The notes below the pieces were generated by a model. That model was not told the origin of the DNA, searched no databases, and worked only from the letters and a program-made list of their open reading frames with translations. From Prevotella sp. (GTDB lineage: Bacteria > Bacteroidota > Bacteroidia > Bacteroidales > Bacteroidaceae): a DNA stretch of 64,000 bases. The DNA lies in assembly GCA_017619375.1 (NCBI GenBank), contig JAFZSL010000068.1:1-64000 (forward strand), written 5' to 3'. The first letter of the stretch is position 1, and the number at the start of each line of letters is the position of its first letter. The translations under genes were made by a program, and so were the position numbers. This document shows, one piece after another, positions 34,955 through 46,015 of this stretch.

Positions 34955-37102
34955 TTACTTAAGCATTCCGAAGGATGCTTCTTCCCATTGTAACACTGCT
35001 CCGTTTCTGCGGGCGGGGTCGGGTCCGGTGAAGTCCATGGAGTAGGAACTGCCGGTGGTGGGACTCTTGCCGATGTATCGGTGGTTGTGCAGGGAGAAGA
35101 GCATGAAGTCGTGATCCAAGTAGTCTTGCCAGAGGAAAGTTTCGGCTTCCATGATGTCGGTGGTGAGGCGCACGTCGCCCGGGAGTCCGTCGCCAAAGAC
35201 CTTGACGTAGCGGCCATCAGCGCATTGCAGGGAGACGATGCCGCAACCTCGGTCGTCGATGGTGAACTTTGTCTGCTCGCTCTTGTCGCCGGGATGTGTG
35301 TCGTGGAGCAAACCGTGTTTGAGGGCGATGGCGGGACGTCCCGTGGCCTTGTTGATGATGCGGAAGGTCTTGCCGTAGGGGATGTTGCCGCTACGGTCGG
35401 CACAAGGTTCATCTACCGTGAAATTGTCAAACTCCGCATAGCCACCGTTCCTGCCCTTCACGTTGAAGGCGAAGAGGGCGTGGCGCGAACCTTGGAAGGT
35501 GATGAGTTGATAGGTGAGGGGCATCATGCGGCCGAGGGTTTGGAATGTCTTGCCGTCAGTGGAGTAGGCATACTGTGCCTGGTTGTCATCATACTCTCCG
35601 ATGCAGCGCAGCCAAATCTTGTTTTGCGGCAATGTCACGGGCACGTCCACGGTGTCGTTGGTGAGTTGTTCGAAGCAGCGGAGAATGAGTCTGTTGCCTT
35701 CTTTCACTATGCCTATCCACGAACAAGGCACGTTGATGTTGCCCAAGCCGCAGACGTCGCCGTCTTTCATCCCCTTGACATAGAGTTCCACGGTTGTGAT
35801 GGACTTGGGACCGATGACACGCTGGGTGAGCGTGTTGCGAGCCCACATCAGTTGGTCGGATGGCAGGGTGTTCAACCTCAGTTTCCCTCCTTTCAGACTC
35901 CACATCTTGTCATCGGGGTTGTGGTTCCACTGCCAGACGCGGCCCAATGCCTTCCCGTCGAAGTTTTCGTTGCGCTCATAGGGAGCACTGATGGGCTGTG
36001 GCCCATCGCCGCCGTAAAGGCTCCAAGAGGTGCCGTAGCATTTCATGGATGCATCGGGCTTGAACCAGGTGCGGGGGGCGCGGCCAAGGTTACCCTCCAA
36101 TCCCACCATCGGCCAGCCATCAACCCATGTCATCGGCATGAGGCACACGGTGCGACCGATGGAGTGGAAGTCCTGCATGAGGAGCGCCCACCATTTGCCG
36201 TCCTTGGCCTGCACGATGCCGCCTTGATGGGCATTGTCACACCCCGTGGCGTCTGGGCTGGCAGGTGCGATGCTGAATTTCGTGCCGTCGCCGCCGATGC
36301 GGAACTGCTCTCCCCGTGGCACCTGTGTGCGTCCCACGCCGTGATAGCCGTAGGTCTCGTCGGCAGAGATGACGCGGGTCTCATAGGGTCCCCAGATGTT
36401 TTTCGAACGGGAGCATAAGGTGCGTCCGTTGGGGCTGTAGTCGGTGGAGATGAGATAGTACATCCCATCAATCTTGTACATGTGGTGTCCTTCGCCCACG
36501 CCGTTGCCTTCAGGGATGATAACCCGGTCGGTCTCTTCTATCGGGCCGCTCATGTCTGCTTTCAGTTCGGTGCAGTGCACCTCGCCGTAGCCATGGATGG
36601 CATAGATTTTCCCGTCGTCGTCGAAGAGAACGCCGAGGTCGTAGATGCGCCCTTGCATGTTGTGATGCTTCCATGGGCCGTGGATGTCTTTCGACGTGTA
36701 GCATTGCAACCCCTTGCCATTGATGTTGGAGAAGACATAGAACTGTCCGTTGGCGTAGCGTATGCAAGGTGCCCAGATGCCTTGTCCATAGATTTCTTTC
36801 TTGTCTTTCAGCGAGAAGGCGTCGTCGTCGAAGTCGAAGCGGTCGAAACAATAGGAGATGTTCTCCCAGTTCACCAAGTCCTTGGAATGGAGGATGACGA
36901 GTCCCGGCACGCTGTGCATGGTGGTGCCGGCGAGGTAGTAGTCATCGCCCACACGGATGATGTCGGGGTCGCTGAACTCGTCATAGAACAATGGGTTGGT
37001 GAACGTTCCGTTGCCGTTGTCGGCGGTCCACGATGTGGGTTGTGCTTGGATGTAAAGGCTGGCGAAGGCCAATGCCACTGTGAGGATTGTTATTCTTTTC
37101 AT
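34955..37102 (-). CDS. Secreted GH43 glycosidase (beta-xylosidase / arabinofuranosidase type)
   Basis: 715 residues. Signal peptide MKRITILTVALAFASLYIQAQ. The N-terminal five-bladed propeller (about 32-330) carries the GH43 triad: Asp45 in FSDPDIIRV, Asp155 in IYDLGVLFDDDG and Glu204 in GVGEGHHMY. A C-terminal beta-sandwich (about 370-560) of the kind found in GH43 xylosidases and a further C-terminal module (about 590-715) follow. It probably removes xylose or arabinose from arabinoxylan outside the cytoplasm. It ends a minus-strand run with the DUF5703 protein and the SGNH esterase. Confidence 0.88.
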   Translation of the reverse strand: MKRITILTVALAFASLYIQAQPTSWTADNGNGTFTNPLFYDEFSDPDIIRVGDDYYLAGTTMHSVPGLVILHSKDLVNWENISYCFDRFDFDDDAFSLKDKKEIYGQGIWAPCIRYANGQFYVFSNINGKGLQCYTSKDIHGPWKHHNMQGRIYDLGVLFDDDGKIYAIHGYGEVHCTELKADMSGPIEETDRVIIPEGNGVGEGHHMYKIDGMYYLISTDYSPNGRTLCSRSKNIWGPYETRVISADETYGYHGVGRTQVPRGEQFRIGGDGTKFSIAPASPDATGCDNAHQGGIVQAKDGKWWALLMQDFHSIGRTVCLMPMTWVDGWPMVGLEGNLGRAPRTWFKPDASMKCYGTSWSLYGGDGPQPISAPYERNENFDGKALGRVWQWNHNPDDKMWSLKGGKLRLNTLPSDQLMWARNTLTQRVIGPKSITTVELYVKGMKDGDVCGLGNINVPCSWIGIVKEGNRLILRCFEQLTNDTVDVPVTLPQNKIWLRCIGEYDDNQAQYAYSTDGKTFQTLGRMMPLTYQLITFQGSRHALFAFNVKGRNGGYAEFDNFTVDEPCADRSGNIPYGKTFRIINKATGRPAIALKHGLLHDTHPGDKSEQTKFTIDDRGCGIVSLQCADGRYVKVFGDGLPGDVRLTTDIMEAETFLWQDYLDHDFMLFSLHNHRYIGKSPTTGSSYSMDFTGPDPARRNGAVLQWEEASFGMLK

Positions 37103-37126
37103 ATCGGAAAGGTGATTTTGTCGTGC

Positions 37127-39319
37127 TTATGGGAGGACGGTCCACGTGGCGTTGCCGTCCCTCATCTCGCCTTCCACCACGCGATGGCCAGTGGCATGGA
37201 GGCGGAAATGGACGTTCCACTCCTTCGGCCATGCGGGGAAGGGGAGGAGGGTGCCGTCGGGAGCCTCTTGCAAGAGCATTTCCTGCAGGCCGGTCATCGC
37301 CGCACCGCCGCGGTTGAGGTCGGGAGCCCAGTCGAAGCCGGCATCCCAGAAGGCAGGATAACGATAAGGGCCGTCGGCAAGTTTCTCGTTATTCAACCGT
37401 CGGGCTTCATCAACGAGTCCGAGGCAAGCCGCCCAGATGTTGTCTTGTTTCCATCCCTTTGTGTCGCGCATGGCCACGGCGTGCGGGTCCTTCAGGTAGG
37501 TGTTGCGGGAGATTTCCAACCCCTCGCGCCCCATGCCGTAGAGGCGCCAGGGGAAGACGGGGTAGAGTTGGGGAGTCTCTGTGTTCTGAATGCGAGCCCA
37601 TGTCACGGCGGGGGAGATGCAGGTGTCGCCGTCGATGACTCGCAGAGGGATGTCGGGGATGCGTTCCATGGGCAGCGGCCCCTCTTTCCGCCAGGATGTC
37701 ACGGCTCGCAGGGCGGCGATGGTGCTGGAGGGGTTGTAAGCCATCTTGTAGGTCTCGCAACCCGAACCAGGATAGATGACGAGGCGGCCGTGTTCGTCGA
37801 GGGATTTCGCGCCAAGGCGAAGGGCCTGGTACTGGTAGTGCTCGTCGAAGAAACGTAGGCATTCGTCCACCAACGGGGCGTATCTTGTGACGAAACTGCT
37901 GTCGCCGGAATGGCTGGCGGCCTGGAGGGCCATCATGCCGAACTCCAATGCCGTGTCCCACTCATATTCCAGCCAGGCGTTGTTCTCCACGCCAGGGTCG
38001 CTGCCCTCAGGGTGCTTGCCGTATTCGGCGGGATTGGGCAGGCCGAAATTCTCCATCTGTTCGGTGAATGATGCGCCACCGTGCCCCCAGTAATGGCGGG
38101 TGCGTGCCACGGCTGTGGGCAGCAGGCGCAGGTAAGTGTCCAACTGCACGCTCAGCAGGTCGTAGTCGCCACTCTTCACCATGGGCCAGTAGACCAGGCG
38201 CTGGTTCTGCGCCGTCATCGTCCCGCCGCCCCATTTGCGGTAGTCGGGGGTGAAGGGGTTGGAGGGCGTGCCGTCCCCCTTGGGTGGCTCCACATATTCG
38301 GGGTCGAAGGTGAAGAGGCCGCCGTTGTATTTCGTCGGCCATTGCCCATGGGCGTTGCAACCTAAGAGGTAACGCATCAACTCGTAGTTGCGCACCATCC
38401 GGGCGGCATCGGCGTTGCTGCCGTCGGTCGTTATCCAACTGCGTTGCCAGAAATCGTGCCACCAACGGGCACTGGCACGGCGGGAGATACGGGCGTCTTT
38501 CCGAATGGGCGGGGTGGGGTTGTCGCCGTTGTCCAGTGTGATGGTGATGGTGGCGTGGCGCAGGCGAGGGTGGAGGTATTGCCAGGCATGATGGTCGGTG
38601 GAGGCGTAAGAACCCTCGCTGCTGCTTGAAAAGCGGAAGTGGGGTGCGAACATCGTCCCTCGCATCTCCTTGTTGCCGATGGGATTGTAGAGGCCGTCCT
38701 TGATGGCTTCAAGTCCCTCGCGGGCTACGGTGTAGTCAAAAACGGTCTGGGCGAGGTTCTTGTGGATGAAGGTCAATTGACTCTCTTCTGCGATGATGCT
38801 GTCGGCACGGGTGACGCAGTCGGAGGGCACTTGCCACTTGTAGGAGCATTGCTGGCACTCCGCCTTGCTCACGGGGCGGTCGCGGTGGCGCCAACTCTCA
38901 TAACTCAGGGTGGTGGCAGTGGCACGGCGGGAGGTGATGTCCACGAAGACGTTGGGGCTGGAAGTGTCTGCCCATATGCTGACTTCCACACCGCCGCCTT
39001 TCACGCCAACCCATCCCTCGTCGAGGCATAGCCGCTGCTCGAAGTCGGCACCTCCGAAAGGGTCGCCTTCGAAATGCAGACGCCAGCGTCCGGCTTTCAG
39101 CAGCGTGTTGTTCTCGTCAAACCACCCGCTTTGGGAAATGTAAAAAAGCAGGTCGCCATCTTCCACCCAGATGTTCATCCCGATGTCGTGCCCGCCACAG
39201 GGCATCGACTCGCTGGAATTCTTGCTCGGAGTGGTCCACACCAGGTCACGAGGAGTGTAATCGCCGGCGTGGAGCACTAACGACAACGTCAGGGTGATGG
39301 CTAACAGGGCTTTTCTCAT
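37127..39319 (-). CDS. DUF5703-type protein, glycosidase-like
   Basis: 730 residues. Signal peptide ends near LVLHAGD. The N-terminal region has the DUF5703 pattern: DLVWTTPSKNSSESMPCGGHDIGMNIWVEDGDLLFYISQSGWFDENN. The C-terminal half is helical with aromatic and acidic residues (WPMVKSGDYDLLSVQLDTYLRLLP, HWGHGG-like RHYWGHGGASFTEQMENFG, WLEYEWDTALEFGMMALQA), resembling the (alpha/alpha)6 barrel of GH95 and relatives. Its catalytic activity is not established to my knowledge. It lies 25 nt upstream of GH43, so joint action on hemicellulose side chains is likely. Confidence 0.8.
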   Translation of the reverse strand: MRKALLAITLTLSLVLHAGDYTPRDLVWTTPSKNSSESMPCGGHDIGMNIWVEDGDLLFYISQSGWFDENNTLLKAGRWRLHFEGDPFGGADFEQRLCLDEGWVGVKGGGVEVSIWADTSSPNVFVDITSRRATATTLSYESWRHRDRPVSKAECQQCSYKWQVPSDCVTRADSIIAEESQLTFIHKNLAQTVFDYTVAREGLEAIKDGLYNPIGNKEMRGTMFAPHFRFSSSSEGSYASTDHHAWQYLHPRLRHATITITLDNGDNPTPPIRKDARISRRASARWWHDFWQRSWITTDGSNADAARMVRNYELMRYLLGCNAHGQWPTKYNGGLFTFDPEYVEPPKGDGTPSNPFTPDYRKWGGGTMTAQNQRLVYWPMVKSGDYDLLSVQLDTYLRLLPTAVARTRHYWGHGGASFTEQMENFGLPNPAEYGKHPEGSDPGVENNAWLEYEWDTALEFGMMALQAASHSGDSSFVTRYAPLVDECLRFFDEHYQYQALRLGAKSLDEHGRLVIYPGSGCETYKMAYNPSSTIAALRAVTSWRKEGPLPMERIPDIPLRVIDGDTCISPAVTWARIQNTETPQLYPVFPWRLYGMGREGLEISRNTYLKDPHAVAMRDTKGWKQDNIWAACLGLVDEARRLNNEKLADGPYRYPAFWDAGFDWAPDLNRGGAAMTGLQEMLLQEAPDGTLLPFPAWPKEWNVHFRLHATGHRVVEGEMRDGNATWTVLP

Positions 39320-39332
39320 TAGGTGTTTTTTT

Positions 39333-39366
39333 TTCTAATATTCCTAAAGGTCCTAATATTCCTATT
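39333..39366. repeat. 9-bp period CTAAT array upstream of the DUF5703 gene
   Basis: CTA occurs at 39335, 39344, 39353 and 39362, exactly 9 bp apart (ctaatattc, ctaaaggtc, ctaatattc, ctatttttt). It lies in the spacer between the esterase stop and the DUF5703 start. Confidence 0.65.
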
Positions 39367-39382
39367 TTTTCTCTCTGTTTTT

Positions 39383-40789
39383 TTATTCCTCCCAGTCGTC
39401 GCTGCGGAAGGAGCTGACGGGGAGGCCGTCGCAGAAGAGGTCGCCGTCGGCCCAGTTGCGGAAGGCGTATCTCACCGCAACGGGGTGTGGTACATCATCG
39501 CTACGGAGGTAGACACGGTTGCGGTTGATCCAGGCCTTAGCGGGATGGAACACCTTGTCGGCACCGGCGATTTCAAACAGGTCGCTCGTCGTGCCACGAT
39601 TGAAGTACACCCACTCGCGGGAACGGTCGAAACGCACCACGGCGGTGTCGCCTTGGAACTCGACCCCTTCGTAGCGGGCGAACACCGGTATGCCTGCCAC
39701 ATCATAAGTCTTTCCCAAGGCAAGGAGGGCGAGGCGCTCGCCTGCCTCACGTTTCTTGCGTGGATGGATGCCGTATTCCAAACCGGCATCCATCAGCACG
39801 GCCATGCTGGTGTTGGGTACTTGGTGCTCTACGAGGGCCTGCTGCTCGCGTAGCAGGGCGCTGTTCACATTCCAGTCGATGAGGCTGTAGTCATAGGGTG
39901 CGATTTGGCAATAGTAGAAAGGGAAGTCGCCCTGCTGCCACAAGGCGCGCCATCCGTTCACCATCGCTCCGAGCATGGCGGCATAGGTGGGATGACGTGG
40001 CACGTTGTCCTCGCCTTGATACCAGATGACACCGCGCATGGTGAAGCCTATCAACGGGTGCAGCATGCCGTTGAAGAGTACCGTGGGGGTGCGGTTGGGT
40101 GACTTGATGTCGCTTGCGCTTTGAGGCACCTTGGCGTCGGGGAAGGCACGAAGCCAGTCGGCGGTCATCCATGCCTCGCATGCAGAACCGCCCCACGAGG
40201 TGACAATCAAACCAACGGGGACGTGCAGCACCTGACGCAACTCCCGACCGAAATAATAGGCGGTGGCACTGAAGTCGCGCGTGTGTGACGGACTGGCAGA
40301 GAGCCAACAGCCGCTGACGGTGTCGACGGGAGCAAACTGACTGTTGCGTTTCACGGTGAACATTCGGAGCAGGGGGTCATCGCTGTGGAGGCAGTCGATG
40401 ACGGCGCCTTCCACCGGCTGCCCCTTGAAGCCTTTCATCGGCATCTCCATATTGCTCTGGCCGCTGCAAACCCACACCTCGCCGATGAGAATGTCGCCAA
40501 GGGTGGTCTTCTCGCCGTCGTCGAAGGTGATGACATGGGGACCGCCGGCGGAAGGGGTGTCGATGGACAGCCGCCACCGACCGGCACCGTCGCTGTGGGT
40601 GGTGTATGTGCGGTCGTCCCAAGAGGTGGTGACCTTCACCGTGGCGGATTTGCGGGCCTCACCCCAGAGATTGGCTTTCGTTGACTGCTGGAGCACCATT
40701 CCCTCCCCAAAGATTTTCGGGAGGGTCACCCTCGCACCGGACACCAATGCCGTGAGGGAACAGATGGCCAAAAGAATCGTTCTCTTCAT
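39383..40789 (-). CDS. Secreted sialate O-acetylesterase-type SGNH esterase
   Basis: 468 residues. Signal peptide MKRTILLAICSLTALVSGA. The nucleophile is Ser112 in VWVCSGQSNMEMPM; GVIWYQGEDN and the C-terminal IHPRKKREAGERLAL supply the other SGNH residues. Proteins of this family remove acetyl groups from sialic acids or from xylan; beside GH43 and a DUF5703 protein, an acetyl-hemicellulose substrate is more likely than sialate. It is the first gene of this minus-strand group, preceded by a 181-nt divergent spacer shared with the CE1-type esterase. Confidence 0.87.
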   Translation of the reverse strand: MKRTILLAICSLTALVSGARVTLPKIFGEGMVLQQSTKANLWGEARKSATVKVTTSWDDRTYTTHSDGAGRWRLSIDTPSAGGPHVITFDDGEKTTLGDILIGEVWVCSGQSNMEMPMKGFKGQPVEGAVIDCLHSDDPLLRMFTVKRNSQFAPVDTVSGCWLSASPSHTRDFSATAYYFGRELRQVLHVPVGLIVTSWGGSACEAWMTADWLRAFPDAKVPQSASDIKSPNRTPTVLFNGMLHPLIGFTMRGVIWYQGEDNVPRHPTYAAMLGAMVNGWRALWQQGDFPFYYCQIAPYDYSLIDWNVNSALLREQQALVEHQVPNTSMAVLMDAGLEYGIHPRKKREAGERLALLALGKTYDVAGIPVFARYEGVEFQGDTAVVRFDRSREWVYFNRGTTSDLFEIAGADKVFHPAKAWINRNRVYLRSDDVPHPVAVRYAFRNWADGDLFCDGLPVSSFRSDDWEE

Positions 40790-40955
40790 TTTTCCGTATT
40801 TTCTGCAAATGTAACAAAAAAATATGAATTGCCGGCTTGCCGATGAAAGAAATGTTAATCTTTCACAAAATAACGGTGTTCTTTTTACCTTTTTTACGAT
40901 TTTGCGTCTAAAGGTTAGTCAAGAGGAACTAACTGATTATCTATCATATTTGTAA

Positions 40956-42278
<1,323 letters not shown>

Positions 42279-42290
42279 TTTCTGGGATTT

Positions 42291-42358
42291 TCTAATATTC
42301 TTAGTGCCCCCAATATTCCTAGTGTCCCTAGAGCCTCTGGTACTCCTGGAGCCTATAG
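42291..42358. repeat. 9-bp period CTAG-like array after the CE1 esterase
   Basis: Cores at 42293 (CTAA), 42302 (TTAG), 42311 (CCAA), 42320 (CTAG), 42329 (CTAG), 42338 (CTGG) and 42347 (CTGG) share one 9-bp register. It begins 13 nt past the esterase stop on the plus strand, so such arrays are not limited to minus-strand genes. Confidence 0.65.
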
Positions 42359-42423
42359 GGACACAGGCTTTTGAAAGGCTTTTTTGCGTTTATGTGAGCA
42401 AAGTGGAAAAAATAATGTCAAAA

Positions 42424-42456
42424 TTGCAGTTTTTCGGGTGAAAAGTTGTAATTTTG
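42424..42456 (+). promoter_or_regulatory. Probable asd promoter
   Basis: TAATTTTG at 42449-42456 matches the -7 box. A TTG lies 22 nt upstream (42424-42426), slightly far for a -33 element. Confidence 0.5.
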
Positions 42457-42498
42457 CCACCCAAACAATTTCGATTATTATAAATAAAAAGAAAAAAG

Positions 42499-43509
42499 AT
42501 GAAAGTAGCGATTGTTGGTGCAAGTGGCGCCGTGGGGCAGGAGTTCCTCAGAGTGCTCGAAGAGCGTGATTTCCCCGTCGACGAATTGGTGTTGTTTGGC
42601 TCGACGCGTAGCGCGGGCAGGAAGTATGTGTTCAAAGGCAAGGAACACGAAGTGAAACTCTTGCAACACAACGATGACTTCAAGGATGTGGACATCGCCT
42701 TCACATCGGCAGGAGCCGGAACTTCCAAGGAATTTGCCGACACCATCACCCGCCATGGTGCTGTGATGATCGATAACTCCAGCGCCTTTCGCATGGACGA
42801 AGACGTTCCTCTCGTGGTGCCGGAGTGCAATGCCGCCGACGCCCTCGACAGGCCCAGAGGCATCATCGCCAACCCCAACTGCACCACTATCATGATGGTT
42901 GTGGTTTTGCAACCATTGGAACAACTCTCGCACATCAAGCGCATACATGTCTCCAGCTATCAGAGTGCCAGCGGAGCAGGTGCCGCCGCCATGGCTGAAC
43001 TCGAACAGCAATACCGCGAACTTGTGGAGCAGAAACCTGTCACCGTAAAGAAATTCCCCTACCAACTCGCCTATAACGTCATCCCGCAAATCGACGTGTT
43101 CCAACCCAACGGATACACCAAGGAGGAGATGAAGATGTATAACGAGACACGGAAGATCATGCATTCCGACGTGAAATGCTCCGCCACTTGCGTGCGTGTG
43201 TCATCGTTGCGCTCACATTCCGAGAGCGTGTGGATTGAGACGGAAAGTCCCATTACCGTGGAGCAGGCACAGGCCGCCATCGCCGCAGCACCGGGGTGCA
43301 CCCTCTGCGACGACCCCGCCAATCTTGTCTACCCCATGCCGCTCGACACCGCAGGGCACGACGACATCTATGTGGGACGCGTGCGCAAGGACCTTTCCGA
43401 CGATTGTGGACTCACGCTTTGGCTCAGTGGCGACCAAATCCGAAAAGGGGCTGCACTCAATGCCGTGCAAATCGCCGAATATCTCATCAAGGTGGGTGAC
43501 GTGAAATAG
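42499..43509 (+). CDS. asd: Aspartate-semialdehyde dehydrogenase
   Basis: 336 residues. NADPH-dependent reduction of aspartyl phosphate to the semialdehyde, for lysine, threonine and methionine synthesis. The dinucleotide motif [20 protein letters not shown] starts at residue 6, the catalytic Cys is in [14 protein letters not shown], and the catalytic His in [12 protein letters not shown]. Length and [13 protein letters not shown] fit the bacterial family. Monocistronic by spacing: 117 nt separate it from the VTC gene, which has its own promoter box. Confidence 0.96.
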   Translation: MKVAIVGASGAVGQEFLRVLEERDFPVDELVLFGSTRSAGRKYVFKGKEHEVKLLQHNDDFKDVDIAFTSAGAGTSKEFADTITRHGAVMIDNSSAFRMDEDVPLVVPECNAADALDRPRGIIANPNCTTIMMVVVLQPLEQLSHIKRIHVSSYQSASGAGAAAMAELEQQYRELVEQKPVTVKKFPYQLAYNVIPQIDVFQPNGYTKEEMKMYNETRKIMHSDVKCSATCVRVSSLRSHSESVWIETESPITVEQAQAAIAAAPGCTLCDDPANLVYPMPLDTAGHDDIYVGRVRKDLSDDCGLTLWLSGDQIRKGAALNAVQIAEYLIKVGDVK

Positions 43510-43574
43510 GAAATGTTTTGCTGAATGAAAGCAGGTGTTCGTAGATTTATCTTTCTCCAGACACTTTTTCGACT

Positions 43575-43582
43575 TACTTTTG
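43575..43582 (+). promoter_or_regulatory. Probable -7 box for the VTC-DUF4956-DUF2490 unit
   Basis: TACTTTTG fits TAnnTTTG and lies 45 nt before the VTC-domain ATG. The sequence 20 nt upstream is TTT, a weak -33 element. Confidence 0.45.
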
Positions 43583-43626
43583 CGTCATCTTCTCAGTAAA
43601 GTATTGAAATACTCCCTCATCGCCCC

Positions 43627-44382
43627 ATGGAAAAAATCCTCGCCAAATACGACCCCATCTCCTTGGACGAGATGAGCGGTATCAGGTTGATGAACCGCAT
43701 CGACACCAAATTCGTCACCACCATGCCGGTGCTCGAGACCTTGCTCGGCATGGCCTTGGAGGACTATATGGTGCAGGAAATCGATGGGCAGCGCAACATG
43801 CGGTATAGCACCACATATTACGACACTGTGGACTACGACATGTTCTACACTCATCAGCATGGTCACGCTGGAAGGCAGAAGATACGCTTCCGCACTTATG
43901 TGAGCAGCAACCTTCAGTTCATGGAGGTAAAGACCAAGAACAACCATGGGAGGACGAAGAAAAAGCGCATGCAGGTGGACGGGATGGATTTCGACGAGGA
44001 GAAACTGCAATTCCTGGCAAAACATCTCAAATATGATGCCGGCACGCTCATGCCTGCCATACACAACGATTTCGACCGCATCACATTGGTCAACAAGGCC
44101 AGGACGGAGCGACTCACCATCGACACCAACTTGCAGTTTCACAACCTTGTCACAGGAAAGGACAAGGCCATGTTCCCGTTGGTCATCGTCGAACTCAAGC
44201 GCGACGGACTGTGTTACTCTCCGGTTCTCGAGATGCTGCGCACGCTACGAGTCTTCCCGCACGGTTTCAGCAAATACTGCATGGGGTCGGCACTCACCAA
44301 CCATCACCTCAAGGTGAACAGGTTCAAGCCCAAACTCGTTGACATCAGGAAAATCGCAGAAACTGCCACAAAGGCCGATTAG
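43627..44382 (+). CDS. VTC-domain protein, putative polyphosphate polymerase
   Basis: 251 residues. The VTC domain of yeast makes polyphosphate from ATP inside a basic tunnel. Tunnel and metal motifs are seen: LMNRIDTKFVTTM, STTYYDTVDYDMF, KIRFRTYVSSNLQFMEVKTKNNHGRTKKKR, TERLTIDTNLQF and PLVIVELKRDG. No membrane segment. The next two genes encode a DUF4956 membrane protein and a DUF2490 outer-membrane protein, a trio that recurs in Bacteroidetes. Whether this protein makes polyphosphate or another anionic polymer is not known. Confidence 0.85.
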   Translation: MEKILAKYDPISLDEMSGIRLMNRIDTKFVTTMPVLETLLGMALEDYMVQEIDGQRNMRYSTTYYDTVDYDMFYTHQHGHAGRQKIRFRTYVSSNLQFMEVKTKNNHGRTKKKRMQVDGMDFDEEKLQFLAKHLKYDAGTLMPAIHNDFDRITLVNKARTERLTIDTNLQFHNLVTGKDKAMFPLVIVELKRDGLCYSPVLEMLRTLRVFPHGFSKYCMGSALTNHHLKVNRFKPKLVDIRKIAETATKAD

Positions 44383-44434
44383 TCTGATTACGCCGACAAA
44401 AATCAAGAAATAAAAATCATAACATAATCATTAA

Positions 44435-45106
44435 ATGAAAGAAATTCTCAGTTACGTCTCGGATGCCTATAAGCTCATGATGGTGAGGTTCGCCATCTGC
44501 ATGATAGTCAACTGGATCATCGTCCATTTGCTCTATTACCCGAAGAGTAGAAGGCGTGACTTCTACTTCACCTTCATCCTCATCGGAGTGTCCATCTTCT
44601 TCATCGTCTTCTTCATGATATTCGTATTGGAGGATATGAAAGGGAAGACCGGCATCGGTGTCGGCATCGGCATGTTCGGCATCTTCAGCATCATGAGATA
44701 CAGGACGGATGCCATGCCCGTCAGGGAGATGACTTACCTGTTCATCGTGCTCTGTCTTTCCGTGGTCAACGCGCTGGCATCAACCATGCCGATTGCCGAA
44801 CTGATAGTCACCAACGTGCTCATCGTCCTCGTCGTGTGGATGTGCGAGCATTTCCTAAAGGTGGAGCCTTGCAAACTCATACAGTATGACCGCATCGAAC
44901 TCATCAAGCCTGAGAGGAAAGAGGACCTCATCGCCGACCTCAAGGAGAGAACTGGATTGGAGATCATCAAGGTGGAGGTGGGAGGCATCGACATGCTTCG
45001 CGACATGGCCGTGCTGAAAGTCTATTATAGGAATCCCAACAAATCGGGCACCAATCCCGTCGATGGAAAGGTGAAATTGCGCAACTCGGAAATGCAGGAC
45101 ATATAA
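44435..45106 (+). CDS. DUF4956 membrane protein
   Basis: 223 residues. Four or five membrane segments (about 17-35, 45-65, 73-92, 100-120, 122-140), then a soluble C-terminal domain (about 150-223) with LIADLKERTGLEIIKVEVGGIDML. The conserved DUF4956 segment GMFGIFSIMRYRTDAMPVREMTYLF is between helices. The protein is commonly encoded beside VTC-domain proteins, as here (52 nt downstream), and may serve as the membrane partner for polymer transfer. Function inferred from context. Confidence 0.85.
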   Translation: MKEILSYVSDAYKLMMVRFAICMIVNWIIVHLLYYPKSRRRDFYFTFILIGVSIFFIVFFMIFVLEDMKGKTGIGVGIGMFGIFSIMRYRTDAMPVREMTYLFIVLCLSVVNALASTMPIAELIVTNVLIVLVVWMCEHFLKVEPCKLIQYDRIELIKPERKEDLIADLKERTGLEIIKVEVGGIDMLRDMAVLKVYYRNPNKSGTNPVDGKVKLRNSEMQDI

Positions 45107-45190
45107 ATGCTCGCCTCTTCTTCGTAAATGCCGGTTCCGGTACGTGAGAAGTCTGCCAAACACCTCAAATACATCACCCCAAAAACAAGG

Positions 45191-45976
45191 ATGACCATGA
45201 TGAAAAAAATGATGACTCTACTGGCCATCGTGCTACTGCCGATGGCGGGGATGGCCCAAAGTGACGACTTTGGCACGATGCTTTCCATTGAAGCCACGAA
45301 GAAGATAGACAAGAAACTCTCCGTGGGAGCAGAGGTGGAAATGCGCACACGCGACAATGTGAAGACCGTCGACAGATGGTCGGCTACCGCCGGGGCAAGC
45401 TATAAACTCCTCTCATGGCTCAAGGTCGCTGCACGATACACCTTCCTCTATGACAACAACGAGCGCATCTCCTATTTCGATAGCGAGGACGGAAAGGTGC
45501 AAAGAGGTCTTGTGAATATCGGCGACCCCAAGAAATGTGCTCAGTATTGGGGAACGAGACATCGTTTCGACATATCCCTCACTGGCAGCCACAAGATAGG
45601 AAGGGTGGAACTATCGCTGCGTGAAAGGTGGCAATACACCTATCGCCCGGAATATACGGTCGATGAGCGGTGGAGCTACTATGAGCAGGGATGGGACGGC
45701 GAGGAGCATGTCTATAGCGGAAAGGGCAAGAACGTGCTGAGAAGCCGCTTGATGGCGGAATACAAGACCAAGGGATTCCCCATCACTCCCTATGTCAGCG
45801 CCGAGGCTTTCAATGCGTGGAAATTGGAAAAGATGCGATTCTATGTCGGTGCTGACTATAAAATCAACAAGCAGAACGAATTAGGCCTCTTTTATGGCTA
45901 CCAGACCGTGCACGACGACTCCGACCTCGAACCTGACCGCCATTACGTCGGACTCGCCTACAAGGTGAAGTTCTGA
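45191..45976 (+). CDS. DUF2490 outer-membrane protein
   Basis: 261 residues from MTMMKKMMTLLAIVLLPMAGMAQ, which gives a clean signal peptide; an upstream Met at 45128 would put 21 polar residues before it. The mature part has repeated beta strands (LSVGAEVEMRTRDNV, LKVAARYTFLYDNNE, RVELSLRERWQYTYRP, GLFYGYQTVHDD) and ends VGLAYKVKF, consistent with a barrel of about 12 strands. It completes the VTC-DUF4956-DUF2490 unit, so a transport step at the outer membrane is plausible. Confidence 0.85.
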   Translation: MTMMKKMMTLLAIVLLPMAGMAQSDDFGTMLSIEATKKIDKKLSVGAEVEMRTRDNVKTVDRWSATAGASYKLLSWLKVAARYTFLYDNNERISYFDSEDGKVQRGLVNIGDPKKCAQYWGTRHRFDISLTGSHKIGRVELSLRERWQYTYRPEYTVDERWSYYEQGWDGEEHVYSGKGKNVLRSRLMAEYKTKGFPITPYVSAEAFNAWKLEKMRFYVGADYKINKQNELGLFYGYQTVHDDSDLEPDRHYVGLAYKVKF

Positions 45977-46015
45977 GAAGATTGAAGATTATGCCAAGAA
46001 TGGCGGTAAGTTTTA

